From: Thermus sp. CCB_US3_UF1
GTDB taxonomy: Bacteria; Deinococcota; Deinococci; Deinococcales; Thermaceae
Assembly: GCF_000236585.1 (NCBI RefSeq)
Contig: NC_017278.1
Coordinates: 992,001 to 1,056,000, forward strand
DNA: 64,000 bases
Direction of reading: 5' to 3'
The first letter of the stretch is position 1. Each line of letters begins with the position of its first letter. Position numbers and translations under genes: made by a program. Under the pieces are notes generated by a model that was given only the letters and a program-made list of their open reading frames with translations, did not search any database and was not told the origin of the DNA. Below are positions 55,991-64,000 of this stretch, one piece after another.

Positions 55991-58900
55991 CTACACCCTT
56001 GGGGTTGGGAGGGGCTTGGGCATCCGGTGCCACTCCTGCAGGCTTCGGGCCTCGGGGTCCTTTTCCCGGGCCCTTAGGATGGCCTGGAGGCTCCACCAGG
56101 CCCCCTCGAGGGTGGTGATGAAGGGAAGCCCCTTCTCCACCGCCCGCCTCAACTCGGGATGGGGCACGGGGCTGATGAGGAGGTCGTACGCGTCCTGGGC
56201 GAGGGAAAAGCCCGCTTCCAGGTAAAGGCGCTTCACCTCCTCCAGCCGCGCCCTTTCCCCTTCCGGGAGGCCTTCTTCCAGGAAGCGCACCCGCCCCGTG
56301 AGGGGGAGCTTCTGCCCGGCGCCAAGCTGGGCCTTGTAGTAGGCCAGGTAGGGGTCCTCGTCCATCCCCATGCTCTCCCCCGTGGAGCGCATCTCCGGGC
56401 CCAGGACCGGGATGACCCCGGGAAACTTGAGCCAGGGGATGACCACCTCCTTGACCGCGTAGTAGGGGGGCACGGGTTCCAGGTCCTCTATCCCAAGCTC
56501 CCTAAGGGTCTTGCCCACGGCGATCAGGGCCGCCAGCTTGGCCAGGGGTACGCCGATGGCCTTGGAGACGAAGGGCACGGTGCGGCTGGCCCGGGGGTTG
56601 GCCTCCAGGATGTAGACCTCTTCCCCTTGAACGGCGTACTGCACGTTGAGAAGCCCCTTCACCCCCAGGGCCAGGGCCAGGCGGCGGGTGTAGTCCTTCA
56701 CCTTGGTCAAGGCCGCGGGGGAGAGGTGCACCGGGGGGAGGACCGTGGCCGAGTCCCCGGAGTGGACCCCGGCCCGCTCCACGTGCTCCATCACCCCGGC
56801 GATCATCACCTCCTCCCCGTCGGCTAGGGCGTCCACGTCCAGCTCCAGGGCCCCTTCCAGGTAGCGGTCCAGGAGGATGGAGGGCTTGTCCTGGAGGGGA
56901 GCGTAGACCTCTTCCAGGTAATGCCGAAGCTCTTCCCGGTTCCTCAGGACCCGCATGGCCCGTCCCCCCAGGACGTAGCTGGGCCGGGCCAAGAGGGGGA
57001 AGCCCACCTCCTCGGCCAGGCCCAGGGCCTCCTCGGGGGTGGCCGCTACCCGGCCCTCGGGCTGGGGGATGCCGAGCCGTTGGCAAAGGCGGTGGAAGGC
57101 CTCCCGGTCCTCCGCCTGATGGATGGCCGCGAAGGGGGTGCCGAGGAGCTTGACCCCGGCCTCCTCCAGCCCTTGGGCCAGCTTCAAGGGGGTCTGGCCC
57201 CCCAGGGTGGCGATCACCCCCAGGGGCTTTTCGTGCTCCACCAGGTTGAGGACGTCCTCCAGGGTGAGGGGTTCAAAGTAGAGGCGGTCGGCGGTGTCGT
57301 AATCGGTGGAAACCGTTTCGGGGTTGGAGTTCACCATGATGGTCTCGTAGCCCGCCTCCTTCAGGGCCCAGACCGCGTGCACCGTGGCGTAGTCAAACTC
57401 CACCCCCTGGCCGATGCGGATGGGCCCGGAGCCCAGGATCACCACCTTGGGCCTTTCCGAGGCCCAGACCTCGTCCTCCAGCTCATAGGTGGAGTAGTGG
57501 TAGGGGGTGTAGGCCTCAAACTCTGCGGCGCAGGTGTCCACGGTCTTGTAGACGGGGGCCACCCCGTGGGCCTGGCGGGCCTGGCGCACGGCCTCCTCCC
57601 CTTGGCCCAAGAGTTCCCCTATCCGCCGGTCGGAGAGGCCCAGGCCCTTGTAAAACCGCCAGTCCTCCCGGTCCCTGGGGGGGTGGCCCTTGAGCCACTC
57701 CTCGGCCTCCACCACCTCCTTCATCTGGTGGAGGAACCAGGGGTCAATGCGGGTGGCCCCGTAGAGCTCCTCCACCGGCATCCCCCGCCTGAGAAGTTCC
57801 AGCACGGCGTAGATGCGGTCAGGGTTGGGGTAAAGCTTCCCTTCCAGGGCCTCTGTTTTCACCCCTGCCAGGGCCCGCACGTCCCGCTCCAGGCCGCGGA
57901 GGGCCTTGAGGAGGGCCTCCTTGAAGGTGCGGCCGATGGCCATCACCTCCCCCACGGACTTCATCTGGGTGGAGAGCTCGTCCTTAAGCCCCCCCAGGGT
58001 GTTGGGCAGGTCCTGGAACTTCTCGAAGGCGAAGCGGGGGATCTTCACCACTACGTAGTCGATGGTGGGCTCAAAGGAGGCCGGGGTCTTGCGGGTGATG
58101 TCGTTGGGCAGCTCGTCCAGGCGGTAGCCCACCGCCAGGAGGGCGGCGATCTTGGCGATGGGGAAGCCGGTGGCTTTGGAGGCCAGGGCGCTGGAGCGGG
58201 ACACCCGGGGGTTCATCTCAATGACCACCTGGCGGCCCGTCTTGGGGTCCACGGCGAACTGGATGTTGGACCCGCCGGTGTCCACCCCGATCTCCCGGAT
58301 CACCGCCTTGGCCGCATCCCGCATGCGCTGGTACTCCTGGTCGGAAAGGGTCTGGGCTGGGGCCACGGTGATGGAGTCCCCGGTGTGGACCCCCATGGGG
58401 TCCACGTTCTCAATGCTGGTGATGATGACCACCGTGTCCGCGTGGTCCCGCATCACCTCCAGCTCAAACTCTTTCCAGCCTAAGACCGATTCCTCCACCA
58501 AGGCGGTGTGCACGGGGGAGAGGAGGAGGCCCCGGCCCAGCACCTCCTTGAGCTCCTCTTCGTTGCGGGCGATGCCGCCTCCGGTGCCCCCCAGGGTAAA
58601 GGAGGGTCGGACCACCACGGGGTAGCCCACCTCCCGGGCGAAGTGGAGGCCCTCCTCCAGGCTAGCCACCATCCTGCCCCGGGGCACCTCGAGGCCGATC
58701 TTGCGCATGGCCTTCTGGAACTCCTCCCGGTCCTCCCCCTTGCGTATGGCCTCGGCCTTGGCCCCGATGAGCTCCACCCCGTAGCGGGCCAGGATCCCCT
58801 CCTCGTAAAGGGCCATGGAGAGGTTCAGGGCCGTCTGGCCGCCCAGGGTGGGCAGGAGGGCATCGGGGCGCTCCTTGGCCAGGACCTTCTCCAGGTACTC

Positions 58901-59113
58901 CAGGGTAAGGGGCTCCACGTAGGTGCGTTCGGCCAGGTCGGGGTCGGTCATGATGGTGGCGGGGTTGGAGTTGACCAGGATGGCCTCGTACCCCGCTCCC
59001 CGCAGGGCTTTCACCGCCTGGGTGCCGGAGTAGTCAAACTCCGCGGCCTGCCCGATGGTGATGGGCCCCGAACCGATGATGAGGATCTTCTTGAGGTCTC
59101 TTCTCGGCGGCAT
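55991..59113 (-). CDS. carB: Carbamoyl phosphate synthase large subunit
   Basis: 1,040 residues, two ATP-grasp halves. First half: [69 protein letters not shown]. Second half from about 540: [68 protein letters not shown]-terminal MGS-like allosteric domain starts near 930. Makes carbamoyl phosphate for pyrimidines and arginine. ATG 59113 is set by the promoter at 59131-59159; the frame stays open further upstream through tRNA-His. carA is not in the window. Confidence 0.97.
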   Translation of the reverse strand: MPPRRDLKKILIIGSGPITIGQAAEFDYSGTQAVKALRGAGYEAILVNSNPATIMTDPDLAERTYVEPLTLEYLEKVLAKERPDALLPTLGGQTALNLSMALYEEGILARYGVELIGAKAEAIRKGEDREEFQKAMRKIGLEVPRGRMVASLEEGLHFAREVGYPVVVRPSFTLGGTGGGIARNEEELKEVLGRGLLLSPVHTALVEESVLGWKEFELEVMRDHADTVVIITSIENVDPMGVHTGDSITVAPAQTLSDQEYQRMRDAAKAVIREIGVDTGGSNIQFAVDPKTGRQVVIEMNPRVSRSSALASKATGFPIAKIAALLAVGYRLDELPNDITRKTPASFEPTIDYVVVKIPRFAFEKFQDLPNTLGGLKDELSTQMKSVGEVMAIGRTFKEALLKALRGLERDVRALAGVKTEALEGKLYPNPDRIYAVLELLRRGMPVEELYGATRIDPWFLHQMKEVVEAEEWLKGHPPRDREDWRFYKGLGLSDRRIGELLGQGEEAVRQARQAHGVAPVYKTVDTCAAEFEAYTPYHYSTYELEDEVWASERPKVVILGSGPIRIGQGVEFDYATVHAVWALKEAGYETIMVNSNPETVSTDYDTADRLYFEPLTLEDVLNLVEHEKPLGVIATLGGQTPLKLAQGLEEAGVKLLGTPFAAIHQAEDREAFHRLCQRLGIPQPEGRVAATPEEALGLAEEVGFPLLARPSYVLGGRAMRVLRNREELRHYLEEVYAPLQDKPSILLDRYLEGALELDVDALADGEEVMIAGVMEHVERAGVHSGDSATVLPPVHLSPAALTKVKDYTRRLALALGVKGLLNVQYAVQGEEVYILEANPRASRTVPFVSKAIGVPLAKLAALIAVGKTLRELGIEDLEPVPPYYAVKEVVIPWLKFPGVIPVLGPEMRSTGESMGMDEDPYLAYYKAQLGAGQKLPLTGRVRFLEEGLPEGERARLEEVKRLYLEAGFSLAQDAYDLLISPVPHPELRRAVEKGLPFITTLEGAWWSLQAILRAREKDPEARSLQEWHRMPKPLPTPRV

Positions 59114-59130
59114 CGCGTACCCAAGGGTAA

Positions 59131-59159
59131 AGCTTAGCACAAAGGCCCTGGACCGCCAA
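59131..59159 (-). promoter_or_regulatory. carB promoter
   Basis: Minus strand TTGGCG (59154-59159), 17-base spacer, TAAGCT (59131-59136), 17 bases before ATG 59113. It decides the carB start. Upstream at 59175-59187 lies the palindrome CTTATGCAATAAG, a possible regulator site. The rest of the gap to 59247 holds the rhodanese -10. Confidence 0.6.
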
Positions 59160-59235
59160 GGATGAGCCGGCGTTCTTATGCAATAAGGCCGGGAATATCT
59201 GCATAGACTTGCGGAGTGGGCGGAGGGGGCTGGGG

Positions 59236-59241
59236 TATACT
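59236..59241 (+). promoter_or_regulatory. -10 element of the rhodanese gene (leaderless)
   Basis: TATACT 6 bases before ATG 59248. No good -35 at the usual distance. Confidence 0.5.
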
Positions 59242-59247
59242 CAGGCC

Positions 59248-59532
59248 ATGCGCAAGGTGCCTCCCGAGGAGCTCCCCGCCCTTTTGGCCCAAGGGGTGAA
59301 GGTGGTGGACGTGCGCCCTGCGGAGCGGCGCACTTCCCCCTTGCCCTTTGCCGCCGACTGGGTGCCCCTGGAGAAAATCCAAAAGGGTGAGCACGGCCTG
59401 CCCCGGGTTCCCCTGCTTCTGGTGTGCGAGAAGGGGCTTTTGAGCCAGGTGGCGGCCCTTTACCTCGAGGCCGAGGGGTACGAGGCCATGAGCCTGGAGG
59501 GCGGGCTTCAGGCCTTGACGGAGGGGAGGTAG
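59248..59532 (+). CDS. Rhodanese-like domain protein
   Basis: 94 residues. [11 protein letters not shown] near the start and [35 protein letters not shown] at the end, with the active cysteine (about residue 60) in the VCEKG loop. A single-domain sulfur transferase of the GlpE/PspE size. Start ATG 59248 is supported by TATACT just upstream. Its 3' end contains the -35 of the tRNA-His promoter. Confidence 0.85.
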   Translation: MRKVPPEELPALLAQGVKVVDVRPAERRTSPLPFAADWVPLEKIQKGEHGLPRVPLLLVCEKGLLSQVAALYLEAEGYEAMSLEGGLQALTEGR

Positions 59533-59543
59533 GCCCGTAGAAT
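59515..59543 (+). promoter_or_regulatory. tRNA-His promoter
   Basis: TTGACG (59515-59520), 17-base spacer, TAGAAT (59538-59543), about 17 bases before the tRNA. The -35 lies within the rhodanese coding sequence. Confidence 0.75.
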
Positions 59544-59559
59544 GGCGGATGCTGAGCGT

Positions 59560-59637
59560 GGTGAGCGTAGCTCAGCTGGTTAGAGCACCGGACTGTGGAT
59601 CCGGGGGTCGTGGGTTCAAGTCCCATCGCTCACCCCA
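59560..59637 (+). tRNA. tRNA-His (GTG)
   Basis: Acceptor GTGAGCG pairs with CGCTCAC; D arm GCTCAGCTGGTTAGAGC; anticodon stem CCGGA/TCCGG with anticodon GTG at 59595-59597; GTGGGTTCAAGTCCCAT T arm; CCA is encoded (59635-59637). An extra G at position -1 pairs with C73, the identity element of tRNA-His. Confidence 0.97.
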
Positions 59638-59643
59638 ACCCCG

Positions 59644-59667
59644 CCACCCCGTAAGGGGTGGTATTTT
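59644..59667 (+). terminator. Hairpin with U-rich tail after tRNA-His
   Basis: CCACCCC-GTAA-GGGGTGG, a perfect 7-bp stem with a GTAA loop, followed by TATTTT. Likely a terminator or partial terminator, as tRNA-Leu follows closely. Confidence 0.6.
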
Positions 59668-59668
59668 G

Positions 59669-59689
59669 AAGGAGGGCCTCGCCCTCCTT
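59669..59689 (+). other. Hairpin abutting the tRNA-Leu 5' end
   Basis: AAGGAGGGC-CTC-GCCCTCCTT, a 9-bp stem ending one base before tRNA-Leu. It may guide processing of a His-Leu precursor. No separate tRNA-Leu promoter is evident. Confidence 0.5.
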
Positions 59690-59774
59690 GCGAGGATGGC
59701 GGAACCGGTAGACGCGCCGGACTTAGGATCCGGTGGGGCAACCCGTGCGGGTTCAAGTCCCGCTCCTCGCACCA
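59690..59774 (+). tRNA. tRNA-Leu (TAG)
   Basis: 85 nt class II tRNA. Acceptor GCGAGGA/TCCTCGC, anticodon loop CTTAGGA with anticodon TAG, long variable arm TGGGGCAACCCGT, GCGGGTTCAAGTCCCGC T arm, A73 and encoded CCA at 59772-59774. Confidence 0.97.
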
Positions 59775-59817
59775 GCCGGGCGAGGCCCTTCTCCATGGCA
59801 GATACGCGAGGTGAGGC

Positions 59818-61032
59818 GTGGCGGAGATCCTGGAGCGTTCCGGCTATCGGGTAAAGGTCCGGGTGGAGGTTCCGGCGGATAAGGTGCAGGAGAGCTACCA
59901 GGCCCTCCTTAGGGACCTGGCCAAACGGGTGCGGATCCCCGGCTTCCGTCCGGGGAAGGCGCCTTTGAAGGTGGTGGAGGCCAGGCTGGGCCGGGAGGAG
60001 CTCCTTTCCGACCTGCAGGAGCGCCTGGTGGAGGAGACCTACCCCGAGGCGGTGCGGGAGCTTGGCCTCCTCCCCGTGGCCGCCCGGGTGGTGGAGCAGG
60101 AGCTCAAGGAGGGGGAGGGCTTCCGCTACGTGGCCGAGGTGGAGAACTACCCCGAGGTCCACCTCCCCGACTGGCGAGGCTTCACCCTGGGGGTGGAGCC
60201 TCCCGAGGTCACCGAGGAGATGGTGGAGCGGGCCCTGGAGGAGCTTCGCCACCGCTACGCCGAGCTGGTCCCCGTGGACCGGGAGGCCCAGGAGGGGGAC
60301 CACGTCTTCGTGCGCACCGAGGAGGGGGCCGAGTTCCCCATTGACCTGGCCAAGGCCCTGCCCCACGTGAAGGAGGCCCTTTTGGGCAAGCGGGCCGGGG
60401 ACGTGGTCCAGGTCCCGGTGCTCAACGAAAAGGGCGAGAAGGTGCGGGAGGTGCGCACCGAGGTCTTGGAGGTGAAGGCCCTGGAGCTTCCCGCCCTGGA
60501 CGAGGAGTTCGCGAAGACCCTGGAGGCGGCCAGCCTCGAGGACCTTAAGGAGCGGGTGCGGGAAAGCCTCAAGCGCCAGGCGGAGCGGGAGTACCAGGAG
60601 GCCCGGGAGCGGGTCTTCTTGGAGAAGCTGGCCGAGGGCCTGGAGGCCGAGGTGCCCCCCTCCATGCTGGAGGCGGAGGAGCGCCACCTCCTGGAGCACC
60701 TGGCCCAGGACCTGGCCCGGCAGGGGGTGGCCCTCGAGGCCTACCTCCAGGCCCTGGAGGAGCGGGGCGAGCTGGCCAAGTTCCGCGAGGACCTCAAGGC
60801 GGAGGCCCTGAAGCGGGTGCGCCGCTCCTTGGCCAAGGAGCGCCTGGCGGAGGAGCTCAAGCCTGAGCTCACCGAGGAGGAGTGGCAGGCCTACCTGCAG
60901 GCGGTGGCCCGCTCCTACGGCCTTTCCCTCCCCGAGTTCAAACGGGAGTTCGGGGAGCGGGGCCTGGCCCGCCTGAAGGCCGCCTACCTCCAGGACAAGG
61001 CCCTGCGCCAGGCGGTGGCCCAGCTGGCCTAA
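59818..61032 (+). CDS. tig: Trigger factor (ribosome-bound chaperone)
   Basis: 404 residues from GTG 59818, preceded by GAGGTGAGG. Ribosome-binding domain with the GFRPGKAP signature loop (about 42-49), a PPIase-like FKBP domain (about 150-230, [12 protein letters not shown]), and a long helical C-terminal arm. Binds ribosomes at the exit tunnel. Standard tig-clpP-clpX order follows. Confidence 0.96.
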   Translation: MAEILERSGYRVKVRVEVPADKVQESYQALLRDLAKRVRIPGFRPGKAPLKVVEARLGREELLSDLQERLVEETYPEAVRELGLLPVAARVVEQELKEGEGFRYVAEVENYPEVHLPDWRGFTLGVEPPEVTEEMVERALEELRHRYAELVPVDREAQEGDHVFVRTEEGAEFPIDLAKALPHVKEALLGKRAGDVVQVPVLNEKGEKVREVRTEVLEVKALELPALDEEFAKTLEAASLEDLKERVRESLKRQAEREYQEARERVFLEKLAEGLEAEVPPSMLEAEERHLLEHLAQDLARQGVALEAYLQALEERGELAKFREDLKAEALKRVRRSLAKERLAEELKPELTEEEWQAYLQAVARSYGLSLPEFKREFGERGLARLKAAYLQDKALRQAVAQLA

Positions 61033-61046
61033 GGCGGCCAGGGTGG

Positions 61047-61069
61047 CCCAGGGGGGATTTCCCCCTGGG
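61047..61069 (+). terminator. Hairpin between tig and clpP (weak terminator or attenuator)
   Basis: CCCAGGGGG-GATTT-CCCCCTGGG, a 9-bp stem with no U tract. It lies just before TACAAT (61078-61083), a likely -10 for clpP, so it may lower read-through from tig. Confidence 0.45.
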
Positions 61070-61093
61070 GTTACGGCTACAATGGGAAACGGT

Positions 61094-61678
61094 ATGGTCA
61101 TACCCTACGTCATAGAGCAGACCGCCCGCGGCGAGCGGGTCTACGACATCTACTCCCGCCTCCTCAAGGACCGGATCATCTTCCTGGGCACCCCCATTGA
61201 CGCCCAGGTGGCCAACACCATCGTGGCCCAGCTCCTCTTTCTGGATGCGCAAAACCCCAACCAGGAGATCCGCCTCTACATCAACTCCCCTGGAGGCGAG
61301 GTGGATGCGGGGCTGGCCATCTACGACACCATGCAGTTCGTGCGGGCCCCCGTGTCCACCATCGTGATCGGCCTGGCGGCCAGCATGGCCGCCGTCATCC
61401 TGGCGGCGGGGGAGAAGGGAAGGCGCTACGCCCTGCCCCACTCCAAGGTGATGATCCACCAGCCCTGGGGCGGGGCCAGGGGCACGGCCAGCGACATCGC
61501 CATCCAGGCCCAGGAGATCCTCAAGGCCAAGAAGCTCCTCAACGAGATCCTGGCCAAGCACACCGGCCAGCCCCTGGAGAAGGTGGAAAAGGATACGGAC
61601 CGTGACTATTACCTTTCCGCCCAGGAAGCCTTGGCCTACGGCCTCATCGACCAGGTGGTGACCCGTGAGGAAGCCTAG
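61094..61678 (+). CDS. clpP: ATP-dependent Clp protease proteolytic subunit
   Basis: 194 residues. Start ATG 61094 gives the usual [24 protein letters not shown]; the frame also holds earlier ATGs at 61043 and 61082. S97 ([11 protein letters not shown]), H122 (KVMIHQP) and an Asp near 171 form the catalytic triad. Tetradecameric chamber served by ClpX. TACAAT 10 bases upstream suggests its own promoter. Confidence 0.97.
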   Translation: MVIPYVIEQTARGERVYDIYSRLLKDRIIFLGTPIDAQVANTIVAQLLFLDAQNPNQEIRLYINSPGGEVDAGLAIYDTMQFVRAPVSTIVIGLAASMAAVILAAGEKGRRYALPHSKVMIHQPWGGARGTASDIAIQAQEILKAKKLLNEILAKHTGQPLEKVEKDTDRDYYLSAQEALAYGLIDQVVTREEA

Positions 61679-62867
61679 ACCCACCTGCAGCTTTTGTGGC
61701 CTGCGCCCCCCGGAAACGGGGCGGCTTCTGGAAAGCCCCATCGCCGAGGCCTACATCTGCGAGAGCTGCGTGGAGCGGGCCGGGGAAGTGTTGCGCCAGG
61801 AACGGCGCCAGCCCAGGGGGCCGAGCCGCCTGCCCAGGCCCCAGGAGATCAAGGCCCACCTGGACGCCTACGTGGTGGGGCAGGAGGCGGCCAAGCGGGC
61901 CCTTTCCGTGGCCGTCTACAACCACTACAAGCGCCTCCTGCACCCGGAGGCGGAGATCGGCAAGGCCAACATCCTCCTCATCGGGCCCACGGGCACGGGC
62001 AAGACCCTCCTGGCCGAAACCCTGGCCCGCTACCTGGATGTGCCCTTCGCCATCGCCGACGCCACGACCCTCACCGAGGCCGGCTATGTGGGCGAGGACG
62101 TGGAAAACGTCATCCTCCGCCTGCTGCAGAACGCCGACTTTGACGTGGAGCGGGCGGAGATGGGCATCGTCTACATTGACGAGATCGACAAGATCGCCCG
62201 CAAGTCGGAAAACCCCTCCCTCACCCGGGACGTTTCCGGGGAAGGGGTACAGCAGGCCCTGCTCAAGATCATTGAGGGTACCATCGCCAACGTGCCCCCC
62301 CAGGGTGGCCGGAAGCACCCCCATCAGGAGTTCATCCCCGTGAACACCAAGAACATCCTCTTCATCCTGGGCGGGGCCTTTGAGGGCCTGGAGAACATCG
62401 TCAAGGCCCGCACCGAGCGCACCACCATCGGTTTTACCCGGCCCAAGGCCACCGGGGCCAAGGAGGAGGCCCTGGAGGTTCTCCCGGAGGACCTGGTGAA
62501 GTTTGGCATGATCCCGGAGTTCGTGGGCCGGGCCCCCCTGATCGTCCAGCTCCACCCCCTTTCCGAGGACGACCTGGTGCGCATCCTCACCGAGCCCAAG
62601 AACGCCCTGGTGCGGCAGTACCAGGAGCTTATGCGCATGGAGGGGATTGAGCTCCGCTTTACCCAGGCGGCCCTCAAGGAGGTGGCCCGCCGCGCCCTCA
62701 AGCGGGGCACCGGGGCCCGGGGCCTTAGGGCCATCCTGGAGAAGACCATGGTGGACCTGATGTTTGAGGCCCCGGGGAGTGGGGTGAAGGAGCTGGTCAT
62801 TGACCTGCCCCACCTGGACCACCCCCTGAAGGCCCTCGAGGAGGCCAGGCTCAGGCAGGCCTCCTAA
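61665..62867 (+). CDS. clpX: ATP-dependent Clp protease ATPase subunit ClpX
   Basis: 400 residues from GTG 61665, overlapping clpP by 14 bases. N-terminal zinc-binding CSFC...CESC (about 8-34), Walker [23 protein letters not shown], Walker [31 protein letters not shown], and sensor 2 [12 protein letters not shown]. Unfolds tagged proteins into ClpP. Its stop overlaps the opposing pncB stop by 4 bases. Confidence 0.97.
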   Translation: MRKPRPTCSFCGLRPPETGRLLESPIAEAYICESCVERAGEVLRQERRQPRGPSRLPRPQEIKAHLDAYVVGQEAAKRALSVAVYNHYKRLLHPEAEIGKANILLIGPTGTGKTLLAETLARYLDVPFAIADATTLTEAGYVGEDVENVILRLLQNADFDVERAEMGIVYIDEIDKIARKSENPSLTRDVSGEGVQQALLKIIEGTIANVPPQGGRKHPHQEFIPVNTKNILFILGGAFEGLENIVKARTERTTIGFTRPKATGAKEEALEVLPEDLVKFGMIPEFVGRAPLIVQLHPLSEDDLVRILTEPKNALVRQYQELMRMEGIELRFTQAALKEVARRALKRGTGARGLRAILEKTMVDLMFEAPGSGVKELVIDLPHLDHPLKALEEARLRQAS

Positions 62868-64000
62868 TCCCGGCTGAGCCGGGCCACCATCTCCTCCTTG
62901 AGGGCAAAAAGCCTCTCCGTGAGGGAAACGTGGTAGATGTGGGGGTTCACCAGGCGGCGCACCCCGGGGTCCAGGCGCTCCACGTCCTTGCGCCGCCTCT
63001 CCTGCAGGACCTCGAGGGGCAGGGGAGGGAAGAGGCGCCGGCCCCGGTAGGCCTCCTGCAGCAGGGGTTCCAGGGTGAACTCCCCCGGCCTTAAGGTGCG
63101 GCGCTTGGTGGGGTCGGTGGGGTGGCGCAGGCAGAGGGCCTGGTCCTCCCGCACCTCCTCCTCGGAGGTGGCCAGGAGGTCGGCCGTGGCCAGGCCCCGC
63201 CGGTCGTAGACCCGGTAGACCTTCTTGTGCCCCGGGTTCAGGATCTTTTCCAAGGAGTCCGAGATCTTGATGGCTGGGGCCCAGGTGCCGTTTTCCCGGA
63301 TGGCCACCAGCTTGTACACCCCGCCCAAGGCCGGATACCCCCAGGAGACCACCATCTTGGTGCCTACCCCGTAGACCAGGCGCTTCAGGAGGGCCTCGGG
63401 CTCCACCCCGTAGCGGGGGGCTTCCTCCAGGATCTGGCTCTTGATCTGCCAGATCACCAGCTCGTCCAGGTCCCCGGAGAGGACGATGAGGGTGTCGGGG
63501 AAGCCGGCCTTGTCCAGCTCCTTGGCCACCTGGATGGCCAAATAGGCCAGGTCCCCCGAGTCAATGCGCACCCCCACGGGCTTATGCCCCTTGCGGCGCA
63601 AGCCCTCAAAGACCCGGATGGCGTGGGGGAGGCCGGAGCCCAGGGTGTCCACGGTGTCCAGGAGGAGGATGGTGTCGTCGGGGAAGACCTCGGCGAAGGC
63701 CTGGAAGGCCTCCTCCTCCGAATGGCCTAGGGCCAGGAAGGCCTGGACCAGGCTGTGGGCATGGGTGCCCGAGGAGGGGAGGCCCAGGAGGTGGGAGAGG
63801 CTTACGGCGCTGGAGCGGTTGGCCCCGCCGATGAGGCTGGCCCGGGTGGCGCTTTCCCCCCCCTTGGCGGGGGCGCGGCGGAGGCCGAACTCCAGGACCG
63901 CCGCCTCCCCCGCCGCCTCCCGCACCCGGCTGGCCTTGGTGGCGATGAGGGTTTCGTAGTTGATGCGGTTGAGGAGGGCGGTCTCCAGGAGCTGGGCCTG
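62864..64000 (-). CDS. pncB: Nicotinate phosphoribosyltransferase (partial, cut by window end)
   Basis: 379 visible residues; the N-terminus lies beyond base 64,000, and the frame is open to the edge ([28 protein letters not shown]). [61 protein letters not shown] and [13 protein letters not shown] are the family motifs. Makes nicotinate mononucleotide for NAD salvage. Confidence 0.94.
   Translation of the reverse strand, partial: QAQLLETALLNRINYETLIATKASRVREAAGEAAVLEFGLRRAPAKGGESATRASLIGGANRSSAVSLSHLLGLPSSGTHAHSLVQAFLALGHSEEEAFQAFAEVFPDDTILLLDTVDTLGSGLPHAIRVFEGLRRKGHKPVGVRIDSGDLAYLAIQVAKELDKAGFPDTLIVLSGDLDELVIWQIKSQILEEAPRYGVEPEALLKRLVYGVGTKMVVSWGYPALGGVYKLVAIRENGTWAPAIKISDSLEKILNPGHKKVYRVYDRRGLATADLLATSEEEVREDQALCLRHPTDPTKRRTLRPGEFTLEPLLQEAYRGRRLFPPLPLEVLQERRRKDVERLDPGVRRLVNPHIYHVSLTERLFALKEEMVARLSRD

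Noticed and set aside
59114-59626. Open frame extending carB upstream by 171 codons
   Set aside because: It runs antisense through the rhodanese gene and tRNA-His, lies upstream of the carB promoter, and shows no family similarity. CarB proteins begin near ATG 59113.
59572-61101. 509-residue minus-strand frame opposite tig and the tRNAs
   Set aside because: It spans both tRNA genes and mirrors tig codons. GC-rich DNA with third-position bias leaves such long antisense frames throughout this window.

Overview
The window is high-GC DNA with very tight gene packing (many ATGA/GTGA stop-start overlaps), apparently leaderless promoters, and proteins matching Thermus families residue for residue: CarH W131/H132/E141/H142/H177, thermophilic rhodopsin D95/E106/K233, RuvC D7/E70/H143/D146. 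It is best read as a Thermus species carrying a microbial rhodopsin. Both ends cut through genes: crtI at the left and pncB at the right.

Bases 1-22,930 are an accessory, light-related block. A minus-strand operon makes and decorates zeaxanthin (CYP175A1-type P450, lycopene cyclase, acyltransferase, glycosyltransferase, crtI). Next come photolyase and phytoene synthase, divergent from carH/litR (B12 photoreceptor), a CRP-family regulator and an SDR gene. Then follow a thiosulfate-type transporter, a DOMON protein with two tandem paralogous membrane proteins, a small operon ending in UV-damage endonuclease, and a proton-pump rhodopsin divergent from the retinal-forming Brp/Blh oxygenase. The block ends with a DUF2867 SDR, a frameshifted nucleotidyltransferase, a second CrtI-like FAD enzyme, a secreted hydrolase, R2lox, a methyltransferase and a DUF4397 protein. 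A 15-base word overlapping the carH promoter recurs (13/15) over the -35 elements of both divergent rhodopsin and blh promoters, suggesting one B12/light circuit for carotenoids, DNA repair and retinal photochemistry.

Bases 23,005-37,690 hold ruvC and the division/cell-wall (dcw) cluster, transcribed on the minus strand in the order mraZ-rsmH-ftsL-ftsI-murF-lipoprotein-mraY-murD-ftsW-murG-murC-murB-ftsQ-ftsA-ftsZ, with a five-repeat MraZ operator at its promoter. RNase P RNA lies just upstream, also on the minus strand, with its own promoter and terminator.

Bases 38,100-50,700 are mixed housekeeping genes: rpmE, tdk, hsp20, miaA, gatA, a DnaQ-like exonuclease, csaB-DUF5693-udk, a MalK-type ATPase, mscL and a class V aminotransferase. 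Bases 50,660-59,113 form one long minus-strand run, carB-darA-dsbA-like-trmI-rqcH-panD-mqnP-TIGR01440. The right end has a rhodanese, tRNA-His, tRNA-Leu, tig-clpP-clpX and pncB.

No CRISPR array, insertion sequence or prophage was seen. All functions are assigned by motif recognition and family knowledge; no database search was run.
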